NCBI RefSeq assembly: GCF_002368415.1
Contig: NZ_AP018290.1
Coordinates: 2,421,470 to 2,485,469 of the forward strand
From: Calothrix sp. NIES-4105
GTDB taxonomy: Bacteria > Cyanobacteriota > Cyanobacteriia > Cyanobacteriales > Nostocaceae
DNA length: 64,000 nucleotides
Direction of reading: 5' to 3'
Shown here: positions 25,903-34,246 of the stretch, in pieces
Layout of the letters: every line of letters begins with the position of its first letter
How positions within the stretch are numbered: position 1 is the stretch's first letter
The notes under the pieces: generated by a model
Databases searched by the model: none
Seen by the model: only the letters and a program-made list of their open reading frames with translations
Told to the model about the DNA's origin: nothing
Translations under genes and position numbers: made by a program

Positions 25903-27684
25903 ATGTTTAATTCTTTTCATCGGTTATTAGCAAGTACTGTATTAGTAGCTTGTGGAGCCACACTTGGTGCAGTTAGTCCACTCTTTATTTCCACCTCAGC
26001 TCAAGCCCAGCAAGTACGTGGTAACGCATCTGATTTAATAATCCCGTCCCAAAAACTATCTCAAACACCGACTGACACACCAACTCAAACACCAACTGAC
26101 ACACCAACTCAAATACAGACCCCAACACAGACTCCAACACAGACTCCAACACAGGGATCAGTTAACTTTCCAGATGTGAGTCAAGATTACTGGGCACGTC
26201 CTTTCATCCAAGCGCTTGCAGAAAGAAACATAATTGCAGGTTTCCCCGATGGTACTTACAAACCCCAACAACCTGTAACGCGCGCCGAATTTGCAGCAAT
26301 CATTCAAAAAGCTTTCAATCAAAACCGGGTACGACAACTACCGACAGGTGGATTTAGAGATATACGTTCTAACTTCTGGGCAGCACCAGCAATTGCAACA
26401 GCTTATGAAACAGGATTTTTATCTGGTTATCCCGATAATACTTTCCGACCAAATCAACAAATCACTAAAGTACAGGCAGTCGTTTCGTTAGCGAGTGGTT
26501 TAGGATTGACTGGTAGTGACACAGCAACTTTGGCGAACTTGTACAGCGATGCAAACGCTATTCCTACTTATGCAGTATCTCAAGTTGCTGGAGCAACACA
26601 AGCCAGCGTCGTTGTCAATTATCCAGATATTAGAGTATTCAATCCAGAAGTACCGCTAACGCGCGCGGAAGCTGCTGCACATGTGTACCAAGCGTTAGTA
26701 AGACAAGGAAGATTGCAACCAATTGCAAGTAACCTGGCTGCGGCTCAGTATATTGTAGGTTTTGCCCAAACTGGTACAACTCCTCCAACTGGTACTACAG
26801 GTAGTGACATTGTTACTACAGCATCAGCAAGTAACTCTTTTACAGTTTTAGCTTCGTTATTAAAAACAGCAGGTTTAGCAGAAAGCTTGCAACAGGGTGG
26901 ACCATTCACAGTATTTGCTCCTACGGACGAAGCATTTGCACGACTACCAAAAGAAACTCTAGACCGCTTACAACAGCCAGAAAACCGGGAGACTTTAATC
27001 AGAATATTAACTTATCACGTTGTCCCCGGACAGTTAACAGCTAGTCAATTAAAAACTGGTGACATAAATACTGCTGAGGGTAAACCAGTTAATGTCAAAG
27101 TTAATACATCTGAAAATCGAGTTACAGTTAATAACGCTCAAGTAACTCAGGCAGATATTTCAGCTAGTAACGGTGTCATCCACGCTATCAACAGAGTATT
27201 AGTACCATCTGACGTAAGCTTAAATTTAGGTTCAGGAAACCAAGCAGGTGTTGACCCAGGTCGCGCAACTCGTGGTGGTAGAAGTTATATTGGCGCCGCA
27301 GGTAACATTGGTATAACTGGTGGTGGTGGCTCATCACTTGGTGAAGGTAATTTCGCGGTCATCAGTAAAATAGGCTTAACAAATAACTTCTCAGTCCGTC
27401 CAAGCGCCGTATTTGGAGATAACACAACAGTATTAGTACCCTTGACATTTGACTTGGCACCACGTGCGGCAAACCCCACAGGAGACAGAGTATTCGCAAT
27501 ATCTCCTTATATCGGTGCAGGTGTTGCAATTGAAACCGATGACGATGCCGAAGTTGGACTACTATTAACTGGTGGTCTAGACATCCCATTAGCATCAAGG
27601 TTTACACTAAACGGCGCCGTCAATGCAGCATTCCTAGACGAAACCGACGTTGGCGTACAAGTAGGTGTAGGTTTCAACTTCTAA
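25903..27684 (+). CDS. SLH domain plus fasciclin domain surface protein
   Basis: The 593-residue protein has a signal peptide (cleavage near SAQAQQ, residue ~35), a PTQTPT-rich linker (~50-85), two to three S-layer homology units (~88-265: FPDVSQDYWARPFIQALAER, AGFPDGTYKP, FRDIRSNFWAAPAI, SGYPDNTFRPN, PLTRAEAAA) and a FAS1 fasciclin domain (~305-440: FTVLASLLKTAGLAESLQ, GPFTVFAPTDEAFA, YHVVPGQL, GVIHAINRVLVP). The last ~130 residues are glycine-rich with alternating hydrophobics ending VGVQVGVGFNF, like an outer-membrane beta-barrel end with terminal Phe. SLH units would bind peptidoglycan and FAS1 is adhesive, so this is likely an envelope-bridging protein. A strong hairpin follows the stop. 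Confidence 0.88.
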   Translation: MFNSFHRLLASTVLVACGATLGAVSPLFISTSAQAQQVRGNASDLIIPSQKLSQTPTDTPTQTPTDTPTQIQTPTQTPTQTPTQGSVNFPDVSQDYWARPFIQALAERNIIAGFPDGTYKPQQPVTRAEFAAIIQKAFNQNRVRQLPTGGFRDIRSNFWAAPAIATAYETGFLSGYPDNTFRPNQQITKVQAVVSLASGLGLTGSDTATLANLYSDANAIPTYAVSQVAGATQASVVVNYPDIRVFNPEVPLTRAEAAAHVYQALVRQGRLQPIASNLAAAQYIVGFAQTGTTPPTGTTGSDIVTTASASNSFTVLASLLKTAGLAESLQQGGPFTVFAPTDEAFARLPKETLDRLQQPENRETLIRILTYHVVPGQLTASQLKTGDINTAEGKPVNVKVNTSENRVTVNNAQVTQADISASNGVIHAINRVLVPSDVSLNLGSGNQAGVDPGRATRGGRSYIGAAGNIGITGGGGSSLGEGNFAVISKIGLTNNFSVRPSAVFGDNTTVLVPLTFDLAPRAANPTGDRVFAISPYIGAGVAIETDDDAEVGLLLTGGLDIPLASRFTLNGAVNAAFLDETDVGVQVGVGFNF

Positions 27685-27697
27685 TAGTGCAGGTGGT

Positions 27698-27729
27698 CAG
27701 ATTCCCGACTTCAAGAAGTCGGGAATCTG
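27698..27729. terminator. Perfect 14-bp hairpin repeat, likely terminator
   Basis: CAGATTCCCGACTT (27698-27711) and AAGTCGGGAATCTG (27716-27729) pair perfectly around CAAG. It lies between the convergent SLH-fasciclin and lipoxygenase genes and lacks a clear U-tract. The same repeat unit occurs at 15732-15772. Confidence 0.6.
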
Positions 27730-27742
27730 AAACACAGCAGTC

Positions 27743-29683
27743 TCATATATTAATACTATTAGGAATATGCGAAGGCAGTAAATAAGGATACTCAACACCG
27801 CAATCGCTCTTACGCTGTATATTACGCACTCCTATTTTCTCTTCAATCGCTAATAAGTTGCTTTGAAACTCTGCCAAAACTTGTCGGTCGCGCGGCGAAG
27901 CAAATTTAATCATATCCGAACTTCCAAATTGCCCATAATATATCCCGCTCAATGCATAACTTAACTCCATCTGTCCTAATTCTTCAGTAGCTTTTGGTAA
28001 AAATTCTTCCAAAGGCACTGGAGTATCAGGTGTGCTATACAAAGCAAATGGGGCATTAGGTACGTAATTAACGTAATCATATTGGCTGAAATTTACTGCG
28101 GCATGTTGAGGACCGCAGGTAAATATAATAGTGGTGGCAATATCAACCAACTGCTGCAAAGTAGTAATTTTACTTAAACCAGGGACGCGAGGATGCGACG
28201 GTAACTTAGCTTTTAAACCTGTTTGTTCCACCCATTCCTTTGGCATCCAGTAAGGCGCCTGAGCAAAATCTGAATTTGGTCGTGTATCTAATGGCGCCCC
28301 TAATTCTGCTGCCCAAGCTTGTAAATATAAGTCGTTTTCAACAGAAGAGTCATCACGATAATAGTGCTGCAAATACTGACTAGTATATTTAGCGACAGCA
28401 TCCCAAATTAATAAGGCATCATCGCGATAAGGATAATCTTGTAAAAATTCTGTCTCAATTCCTCGCCGTTTAATATCATTTGGCAAAGCATAATCAGCAA
28501 ACGGACGTTCGCGATACGCTCTATTCATCATATCTATTGCACTAGATGGAGTTGGTGCCATTAACTTATCAATAGCCGCACCCTCACTTAGTAAAATCTC
28601 ATTACCTCGTGAATTAATAGCCAGCAAAAATGTAAAGTGTGGTTTTAGTAATTTTGAGAGTGGATGATTTCCTGGTAACTGTCTGGAAGTTGTAATAGAA
28701 AAAGCTTCCATCGCTAAATGAGTGTAGCAAAGGTGTGCAATTAGTTCGTGATGAGTCACATCGGCAGTTTGCACATAGAGTTTCGCGCGCGTCCAATCAT
28801 CAGCAGCACCAGGAGTAACTACTCGACCTTTTTCCACTTCTATTAATATTGGCGCCAATCCCTTCTCAGTTTGGTAAAATACTGCAACCGGACTACCAAC
28901 ATATCGACCTGGATGTAAATCAGTTACTTTCAGATTTTGCAGTATCGGATAATCTACGACAAATAACTTCGACGCATTTGCCGCTTCAACTAAATCGATT
29001 ACACTGCCATCTGATAAGTTATAATTTTGACTACCCCAAGCTTGTAAAACAGACAAATCATCTGCTTTGTTGGCACCAAAACGTCTTATAACTGTAGGAT
29101 TTTGTGCTGCTAATCGCTGACGTGCGAACTCAGTATCGCTGAGTCCAGAATCACGTTCATGTATAAAATACACCGCAGGACGCAATTGTTGATAAAAGTC
29201 ATTCATTACAACGCGCGCGTTTTCTTCTAATGATTTATAGAAAAGCGAACGCAGTAATTCTCTTGATGTCGAAGAGAAATCATTACTTGTACCTATAGCT
29301 TTTACAGCGTCGCGAAACGACTTGATAGTTTGTACAACAATTTTCCGCTTACGAATATAATCAGTACTAAATTGCTCGTTAGGCGGTAACTTCGTATTAA
29401 ACCATCCCGACTGAAAAATATCCCATGCCAACAGCGTCGTTAGCTGCACCCAATTCTCATCAACCTTTTTAATGGCACTTTCTATCTGTTCTAGCAATAA
29501 AGTCCAAGGTTGTGATAATTGTCCCTTGTTTAATAAATCTTGACGCAGTGCAGTAAGTATATATTCCACTACCCCATCTTCACCAGGGTAAGGGAATAAA
29601 CGTGCAGGTCCTTGCTGTTCTAAATTTTTAGGGTCATAGCGATAGTGACCTTGCTGCTCGGTAAGCGATGTATTGTCTTGCAT
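27743..29683 (-). CDS. Lipoxygenase family protein
   Basis: The 646-residue protein is a single-domain lipoxygenase without the plant PLAT domain. These enzymes insert oxygen into polyunsaturated fatty acids using a non-haem iron (or manganese). The metal motif is complete: HHELIAHLCYTH (residues 311-322) gives the two helical His ligands His317 and His322, with the conserved downstream H in LPGNHPLSKLLKPH (His340). HAAVNFSQYDYVNY gives the third His and the Asn four residues later, and the chain ends in Ile as the C-terminal ligand. All five ligand positions are therefore present. It converges on the SLH-fasciclin gene. Fatty-acid specificity cannot be told. Confidence 0.92.
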   Translation of the reverse strand: MQDNTSLTEQQGHYRYDPKNLEQQGPARLFPYPGEDGVVEYILTALRQDLLNKGQLSQPWTLLLEQIESAIKKVDENWVQLTTLLAWDIFQSGWFNTKLPPNEQFSTDYIRKRKIVVQTIKSFRDAVKAIGTSNDFSSTSRELLRSLFYKSLEENARVVMNDFYQQLRPAVYFIHERDSGLSDTEFARQRLAAQNPTVIRRFGANKADDLSVLQAWGSQNYNLSDGSVIDLVEAANASKLFVVDYPILQNLKVTDLHPGRYVGSPVAVFYQTEKGLAPILIEVEKGRVVTPGAADDWTRAKLYVQTADVTHHELIAHLCYTHLAMEAFSITTSRQLPGNHPLSKLLKPHFTFLLAINSRGNEILLSEGAAIDKLMAPTPSSAIDMMNRAYRERPFADYALPNDIKRRGIETEFLQDYPYRDDALLIWDAVAKYTSQYLQHYYRDDSSVENDLYLQAWAAELGAPLDTRPNSDFAQAPYWMPKEWVEQTGLKAKLPSHPRVPGLSKITTLQQLVDIATTIIFTCGPQHAAVNFSQYDYVNYVPNAPFALYSTPDTPVPLEEFLPKATEELGQMELSYALSGIYYGQFGSSDMIKFASPRDRQVLAEFQSNLLAIEEKIGVRNIQRKSDCGVEYPYLLPSHIPNSINI

Positions 29684-29856
29684 AATGAGCTTCTTATTTT
29701 TAATAAATTTAAAAGTCTAGTAGGGTTTGCTACCCTGAATCAATAACTATTAAATACAATCCACTTTATTTCAATTACGGAATCTTGTCACTTTTGACTT
29801 GCACCATAACTATAACTAGACTAAACTAAGTCTGTAAACTAAGTTTGTATTAAATT

Positions 29857-30099
29857 GTGGAAACAGTAAACATCCACCAAGCAAAAACAAATCTTTCGCG
29901 TCTTTTGTCGCACGTTGAGCTGGGAGAAGAAATAATTATTTCAAATCGAGGCGTTCCAGTTGCTAAATTAGTGCCGTATCGGTCTTCATCAAATCGACTG
30001 AGTACTTTAGGGCAAGACAAAGGACTTTTTGTAGTACCAGAAGATTTCGACGCTCCTTTGCCTGAAGATATCTTAGCAGCGTTTGAGGGTGAAGACTAA
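29857..30099 (+). CDS. Phd/YefM-type antitoxin
   Basis: The 80-residue protein begins VNIHQAKTNLSRLLSHVELG and continues EEIIISNRGVPVAKLVPY, the Phd/YefM antitoxin fold whose N-terminal part binds operator DNA and whose acidic tail (PEDFDAPLPEDILAAFEGED) wraps the toxin. The start is GTG at 29857. The toxin frame starts immediately after its stop with no gap, the usual coupled arrangement. The antitoxin looks intact, while its toxin partner is truncated. Confidence 0.9.
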   Translation: METVNIHQAKTNLSRLLSHVELGEEIIISNRGVPVAKLVPYRSSSNRLSTLGQDKGLFVVPEDFDAPLPEDILAAFEGED

Positions 30100-30456
30100 G
30101 TGAAGCTATTGCTAGATACGCAATGTTGCTTGTGGTGGTTTGCTGAACCAAACCGTTTAAGTGAGGAGGTAATCACGCAGATTGCTTCGGAAGCTAATGA
30201 ATTATGGTTTTCCGTCGCTAGCGTTTGGGAAATAGGCATAAAAGTTTCTATTGGAAAATTACCACTGCCAGAACCACTCGACAGTTATATTTCCAGTCGG
30301 ATGACCCAGTTGGGAGTTCAATTGCTCGATATTAAAGTAAAAACTCTCCTGAATGTTAGGAGAGAGCAAAAGAAACAGTTTAAAGATATGAATTTATCTG
30401 TTTATCCGTTACATCCGTTACATCCGTTGCCAATATTACTTAAAGTTTGGCGGTAA
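30100..30456 (+). pseudogene. Truncated PIN-domain (VapC-like) toxin
   Basis: The GTG at 30100 directly follows the antitoxin stop. Residues 1-85 match a PIN toxin: KLLLDTQCCLWWFAEPNRLS with the first catalytic Asp (LLDT), then LWFSVASVWEIGIKVSIGKL with the second acidic residue (WEI), and PLDSYISSRMTQLGVQLLDI. The expected following segment (H-x-DPFDRxLIAQA, with the third and fourth acidic residues) is absent. Instead the frame runs through LSVYPLHPLHPLP, encoded by three copies of the ATCCGTTAC tandem repeat, and ends inside the 3' end of the convergent fasciclin gene. The nuclease active site is incomplete, so the toxin is probably dead. Confidence 0.8.
30404..30430. repeat. ATCCGTTAC 9-bp tandem repeat (3 copies)
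   Basis: Three head-to-tail copies of the nonamer ATCCGTTAC (the last is ATCCGTTGC). The same nonamer is found at 36071-36115, ~46.5 kb, 46.75 kb, 47.09 kb and 56.9 kb. Here it forms the end of the truncated PIN reading frame. Confidence 0.85.
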
Positions 30457-31131
30457 AATCACCTTATCAACGACGTGAACAATACCATTACTTGCAGGGA
30501 TATCAGCTTGCACAACTTTGGCGCCATTAACTGTAATTCCGCTAGCACCTGTATTAACAGCTACTTTAACAGATTGACCTTCTAAAGTTTTGACGTTTCC
30601 AGATTTTAGCTGACTTGATGTAACTCTTCCAGGTACAACGTGATAACCAAGAAGCTTAACTAATTTTTGCTTGTTTTCTGGCTTTAACAAGTTATCTATA
30701 GTACCTGTTGGTAAAGCATTAAAAGCTGCATCTGTAGGTGCAAATACTGTGTAAGGTCCGGTTCCACTCAAATTTTGCTCTAAACCTGCCGCTTGAACTG
30801 CTTTCGTTAAAATCGTAAACTGCCCTTGGCTTGTTGCTGCTTGAGCTAACTGTCCTAAATTTTGACTTTCGGTTGCGGCGCCTGTTGTAGTAGGTGAAGC
30901 AGTCGTAGTAACCGTTACAGTTGGTGTAGGGGTGACAGTGGGTATTTCTGCGACAGGTGAGGTATTTGGATTTGTAGTTTCCGTAGTCGTAGTGGTACTA
31001 CTAGTAGTAGTATTGTCTGACGTTGGTTGGGAGCAAGCAGATAGAGCTACAGCGCTACCCAACACCACTGCGCCTAAAAATGTTTTTCTTAAAAATCCTA
31101 AGTTAACAGTCATAGTATCGATAAAATTCAT
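30436..31131 (-). CDS. Fasciclin-domain lipoprotein
   Basis: The 231-residue protein has a lipoprotein signal (VVLGSAVALSAC, lipobox LSAC with the modified Cys near residue 33). A Thr/Ser/Pro-rich linker (~35-95) follows, then a FAS1 domain (FTILTKAVQAAGLEQNLSG, GPYTVFAPTDAAFNALP, YHVVPGRVTSSQL, GIVHVVDKVILPPNF). It would be anchored on the periplasmic face of a membrane. The upstream ATG at 31131 is taken; ATG at 31113 (VNLGFLRK) gives a more ordinary signal length and is an equal candidate. Its 3' end overlaps the truncated PIN frame by 21 bases. Confidence 0.9.
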   Translation of the reverse strand: MNFIDTMTVNLGFLRKTFLGAVVLGSAVALSACSQPTSDNTTTSSTTTTTETTNPNTSPVAEIPTVTPTPTVTVTTTASPTTTGAATESQNLGQLAQAATSQGQFTILTKAVQAAGLEQNLSGTGPYTVFAPTDAAFNALPTGTIDNLLKPENKQKLVKLLGYHVVPGRVTSSQLKSGNVKTLEGQSVKVAVNTGASGITVNGAKVVQADIPASNGIVHVVDKVILPPNFK

Positions 31132-31227
31132 CTATGTGTTTACAAAAGTTAACGAATATATTTAAAAAATTTGTCTGTCCAATGGCATAAATAAGGCATA
31201 AACAACATTCACTTGTTGACATTAATC

Positions 31228-31581
31228 ATGCAACTAACATCTCTACATACAGCAATTCTCGTTACCGACTTAGAAAAAGCCGAGCATTTCTATAGTGAAG
31301 TATTAGGTATGTCAAAAATAGACCGTCAAATGAAGTTCCCTGGTACGTGGTATCAAGTTGGAGATTACCAGCTTCATCTGATTGTGGCACCTGAAGTTTG
31401 GCAACCCAAACACGAAAAATGGGGACGCAACCCCCATATAGCTTTTTCAGTTTCCGACTTAGATGCCGCTAAAGAGCGGCTATTAAATTATAACTTCCCG
31501 ATCCAACCTAGCGCGTCCGGGCGCCCAGCAATTTTTACCAAAGACCCAGATGGAAATGTAATTGAGTTAGGTCAAGCATAG
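31228..31581 (+). CDS. VOC (glyoxalase/dioxygenase fold) protein
   Basis: A 117-residue single VOC domain: LTSLHTAILVTDLEKAEHFY with the first metal-type His, GTWYQVGDYQLHLIV, GRNPHIAFSVSDLDAAKERL and the final AIFTKDPDGNVIELGQ. The pattern H...E of this fold could bind a metal; the catalytic activity cannot be deduced. The ATG at 31228 is preferred over an upstream TTG that would add five residues. The recombinase-like gene starts 24 bases downstream in the same direction. Confidence 0.85.
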   Translation: MQLTSLHTAILVTDLEKAEHFYSEVLGMSKIDRQMKFPGTWYQVGDYQLHLIVAPEVWQPKHEKWGRNPHIAFSVSDLDAAKERLLNYNFPIQPSASGRPAIFTKDPDGNVIELGQA

Positions 31582-31605
31582 TACAATCATTAATATGAAT
31601 ATACT

Positions 31606-32904
31606 ATGACTGTTTTTGCTTATTCTTACACCGACCCGCTTTTAGATGTGACTCCCGAACCAAATAGTTGGGGGTGGGAAGTTGACCAAGTTTATGAGGA
31701 CTTGGGGAAACGCGAACAACTGCAAAAATTACTCGCTGACTGTCAAGAAAACCCTCCAAAATATCTTCTAATTCGCACTTTGGAAGAATTGGGTGATAAT
31801 TTGGAGCAGGTCAGCAAGCGTATAACCGAATTAAAAGCTTTAGGAATTATTTTAGTAGCAGTAGAACAAACTTATAATTCTTCAGACAATACACTTAATC
31901 AGCATATAGAACTAATAAATTTAATACAGCAAATTCAATATCAGCAACGCAGTCGCCGTATTCGTCAAGGTCATGCCCGCAATCGTCTTGATGCGGCGCC
32001 TCCTCCAGGTAAAGTTCCATACGGTTATCGTCGAGGTAAAGGTAAATACATAATTGACCGAACAACAGCGCTTGTCGTCAAAGACTTTTTCGAGAACTTT
32101 TTGCTTTACGGTTCACTGCGGAATGCTGTGAGGTACATAGCCAAAAAGTACAACAAAAAAATTTCCGTCACCACAGGAAAGCGCTGGTTAACAAACCAGG
32201 TATATCGAGGCAACACAGAATATCAAAACGGTAAAATCATAACTAATACACATGCTCCGATTATCACAAAAGAAGAAGCAGCACAAATAGATAGATTATT
32301 ACGTCGGAACAAGAGCTTTTGTACACGCTCTGCTTCGGCGCCTCGTTCCTTAGCAGGTTTAGTAAGTTGCAGCGAATGTAAATCGCATATGACAATTACG
32401 CGCGTGACTATACGCAAACAAACAAAAGAATATTTATATCTACGTCCAATCAACTGTCCCAAAGAGCAAAAATGTAAATCAATTCCCTACCAAGAAGTTT
32501 TAGACAAAACCATTACCGCTGTATGTCGAGACTTACCAAAAGCAGTTGAAGGACTAAACTTTCCGCAACTTGACACAGTAAAAAACCATTTAGGACAAGA
32601 AATAGCGCGCGCGTCACAAATCTTAGAAAAAATTCCCGAATTAATTGAAACAGGTGTTCTAGATGAAGAAACAGCCAAACTCAGAACTTACAAGCTCCGC
32701 ATCGAAATTTCAGCACTACAAGCAAAACTAGCAACACTTCCCCCTGTCAACCTACGTTCAGTAGCACAAGCAGTCTCAATTCCTCAATTTTGGCTCGACC
32801 TTTCTGAATCGGAACGAAGATTTTACCTGCGGGAATTTATTAGAGAAATTGAAATCGCGCGTCAAGATAACTCCTGGGAGCTACAAATAGTATTTATATT
32901 CTAG
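31606..32904 (+). CDS. Serine-recombinase-family protein with unusual N-terminal domain
   Basis: A 432-residue protein with the large serine recombinase order: a resolvase-like N-terminal domain (~1-105: YLLIRTLEELGDNLEQVSKR, LGIILVAVEQTY), the recombinase domain (~115-235: PPPGKVPYGYRRGKGKYIID, GSLRNAVRYIAKKY, RWLTNQVYRGNTEYQ), a zinc ribbon (~245-300: SLAGLVSCSECKSHM, NCPKEQKCKS) and a C-terminal coiled coil. Cyanobacterial XisF-type excision enzymes have this form. The start (VFAYSYTDPLLDV) does not show a clear Y-x-R-x-S-T motif, so the catalytic Ser is uncertain and the R residues that normally follow the LIRTLEEL helix are not seen. No inverted or attachment repeats were noticed beside it. 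Confidence 0.75.
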   Translation: MTVFAYSYTDPLLDVTPEPNSWGWEVDQVYEDLGKREQLQKLLADCQENPPKYLLIRTLEELGDNLEQVSKRITELKALGIILVAVEQTYNSSDNTLNQHIELINLIQQIQYQQRSRRIRQGHARNRLDAAPPPGKVPYGYRRGKGKYIIDRTTALVVKDFFENFLLYGSLRNAVRYIAKKYNKKISVTTGKRWLTNQVYRGNTEYQNGKIITNTHAPIITKEEAAQIDRLLRRNKSFCTRSASAPRSLAGLVSCSECKSHMTITRVTIRKQTKEYLYLRPINCPKEQKCKSIPYQEVLDKTITAVCRDLPKAVEGLNFPQLDTVKNHLGQEIARASQILEKIPELIETGVLDEETAKLRTYKLRIEISALQAKLATLPPVNLRSVAQAVSIPQFWLDLSESERRFYLREFIREIEIARQDNSWELQIVFIF

Positions 32905-32932
32905 CTTGTAGCTCCCGGCATCTATTTATTTT
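32876..32932 (+). terminator. Likely terminator overlapping the recombinase-like gene end
   Basis: GGGAGCTACAA (32876-32886) pairs with TTGTAGCTCCC (32906-32916) across the stop codon, and T-rich DNA (TATTTATTTTT) follows. It would terminate rightward transcription from the gene at 31606. Confidence 0.65.
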
Positions 32933-32974
32933 TACCACAGAGTTACAGAGAACACAGAGGAGAAAGTAAAAGCT

Positions 32975-34246
32975 TTATCTTCCATTATTAGCATCATTAG
33001 CTGTTTCAATAGCGATAGCAAGTTTTGTATCTAGTAAATTTGCATCAATACTATCAGCAAGCGGAACATAAGCATCGATTAAGCTTTTAGGAATATCATT
33101 AACTAAGCTTGATAAAGTTGTAATTTCAGGATTATAGAAAATTTCATGGTAAAGTTCTTTAATAGTCATCCCTTTTGGTAAACTCCAATTATCCTTAATC
33201 CAGCTTTCAACTTTATTTCTCCAAATTTTTTGCTGTTCAATAGCAACTGGTGGTATAGGTGTTACCAAAAACTGTAAATATGGTTTACCTTGATATTCTC
33301 GCTGTTTGCGAACAGTTTGCAAAACCCAACGCAATCCTTGTAAACTCTGCTCTGTTGGTGAAAAACAAACTATAGCAGTATCAGCCAAATATAAAAGTGC
33401 TATTGCTCCAACATCAGTAAATCCAGAACGTGCATCAATTAATATTACATCTGGTTCTAATTGAATTTTTATATCCTCAATTAATTGCTTAATAATATTT
33501 TTTTCACGTTTGTATAAAGAGCGTATATCGAGGTCAGCTAATTGATGAATATAATTTTCATTATATTGTCCTGCTGAAACTAAAAACAGTTCACCGCGAC
33601 TTTGTAAATTTACTTTTGCTATACAATCATTAATATTTGGAATATCTTCTTCAGGTGTCAAACTTCGTTGATACAAGTAATCTAAAACACCTTCAAACTC
33701 TCTACTAGTATTTTGGATATCATTTTGAAGCATAACTGAAATACCAGGCGCCTCTAAATCAAAATCAATTACAACTACCCGGCGATTTCTAGATGCTAAA
33801 ATGCCTGCTACTATACCATTAGCAGTAGAACAACCTACACCTCCTTTAAACGAGTAAAACGTAGCGACTAAAGGTTTTTTATGAATATTTTCAAAGCCTT
33901 CCACAGGTGTATCTGGTTCAGGCGCCATTAAAATATCTGACCAAAGAGGTAATTGAATATACTGAGGAGGCGTAACTGTAGCTTCTTGGGGAGTTAAAAG
34001 TTCATATCCGGAAATTGGATATTGACCCAAATTTAGGTTTGGTTGGAGATTATTAAGTAAAGCATCTATTTTTTCTTCACGTTCAACTAATGTTTTGCCT
34101 TCAAAGCTTGTTGTGATTATCCTAATTTTTAACCACCCAAGCGATGTACGCTTAACACTTACTTTTACTTGCTTATCATCACGAATAAGATATTTACTTA
34201 AAAACTCTTGAATAACTTCAGGTGTCAAAGCATTTAATTCTATCAT
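32975..34246 (-). CDS. ParA/MinD-like (EAPG-type) ATPase
   Basis: The 423-residue protein has an N-terminal ~120-residue segment that is not recognised (ELNALTPEVIQEFLSKYLIR, VSVKRTSLGWLKIRI). A ParA/MinD-type ATPase follows: ATFYSFKGGVGCSTANGIVAG (~128-147), RRVVVIDFDLEAPGIS (~155-170), then VILIDARSGFTDVGAIALLY and TAIVCFSPTEQSLQGL. The KGGVG loop has the signature Lys but carries Cys where the ordinary P-loop Lys stands. DLEAPG marks a subgroup of ParA-like ATPases. Its start overlaps the stop of the upstream HEPN gene by 4 bases (ATGA), so the two are co-translated. The role is unknown; it is not next to any origin or partition genes. Confidence 0.8.
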   Translation of the reverse strand: MIELNALTPEVIQEFLSKYLIRDDKQVKVSVKRTSLGWLKIRIITTSFEGKTLVEREEKIDALLNNLQPNLNLGQYPISGYELLTPQEATVTPPQYIQLPLWSDILMAPEPDTPVEGFENIHKKPLVATFYSFKGGVGCSTANGIVAGILASRNRRVVVIDFDLEAPGISVMLQNDIQNTSREFEGVLDYLYQRSLTPEEDIPNINDCIAKVNLQSRGELFLVSAGQYNENYIHQLADLDIRSLYKREKNIIKQLIEDIKIQLEPDVILIDARSGFTDVGAIALLYLADTAIVCFSPTEQSLQGLRWVLQTVRKQREYQGKPYLQFLVTPIPPVAIEQQKIWRNKVESWIKDNWSLPKGMTIKELYHEIFYNPEITTLSSLVNDIPKSLIDAYVPLADSIDANLLDTKLAIAIETANDANNGR

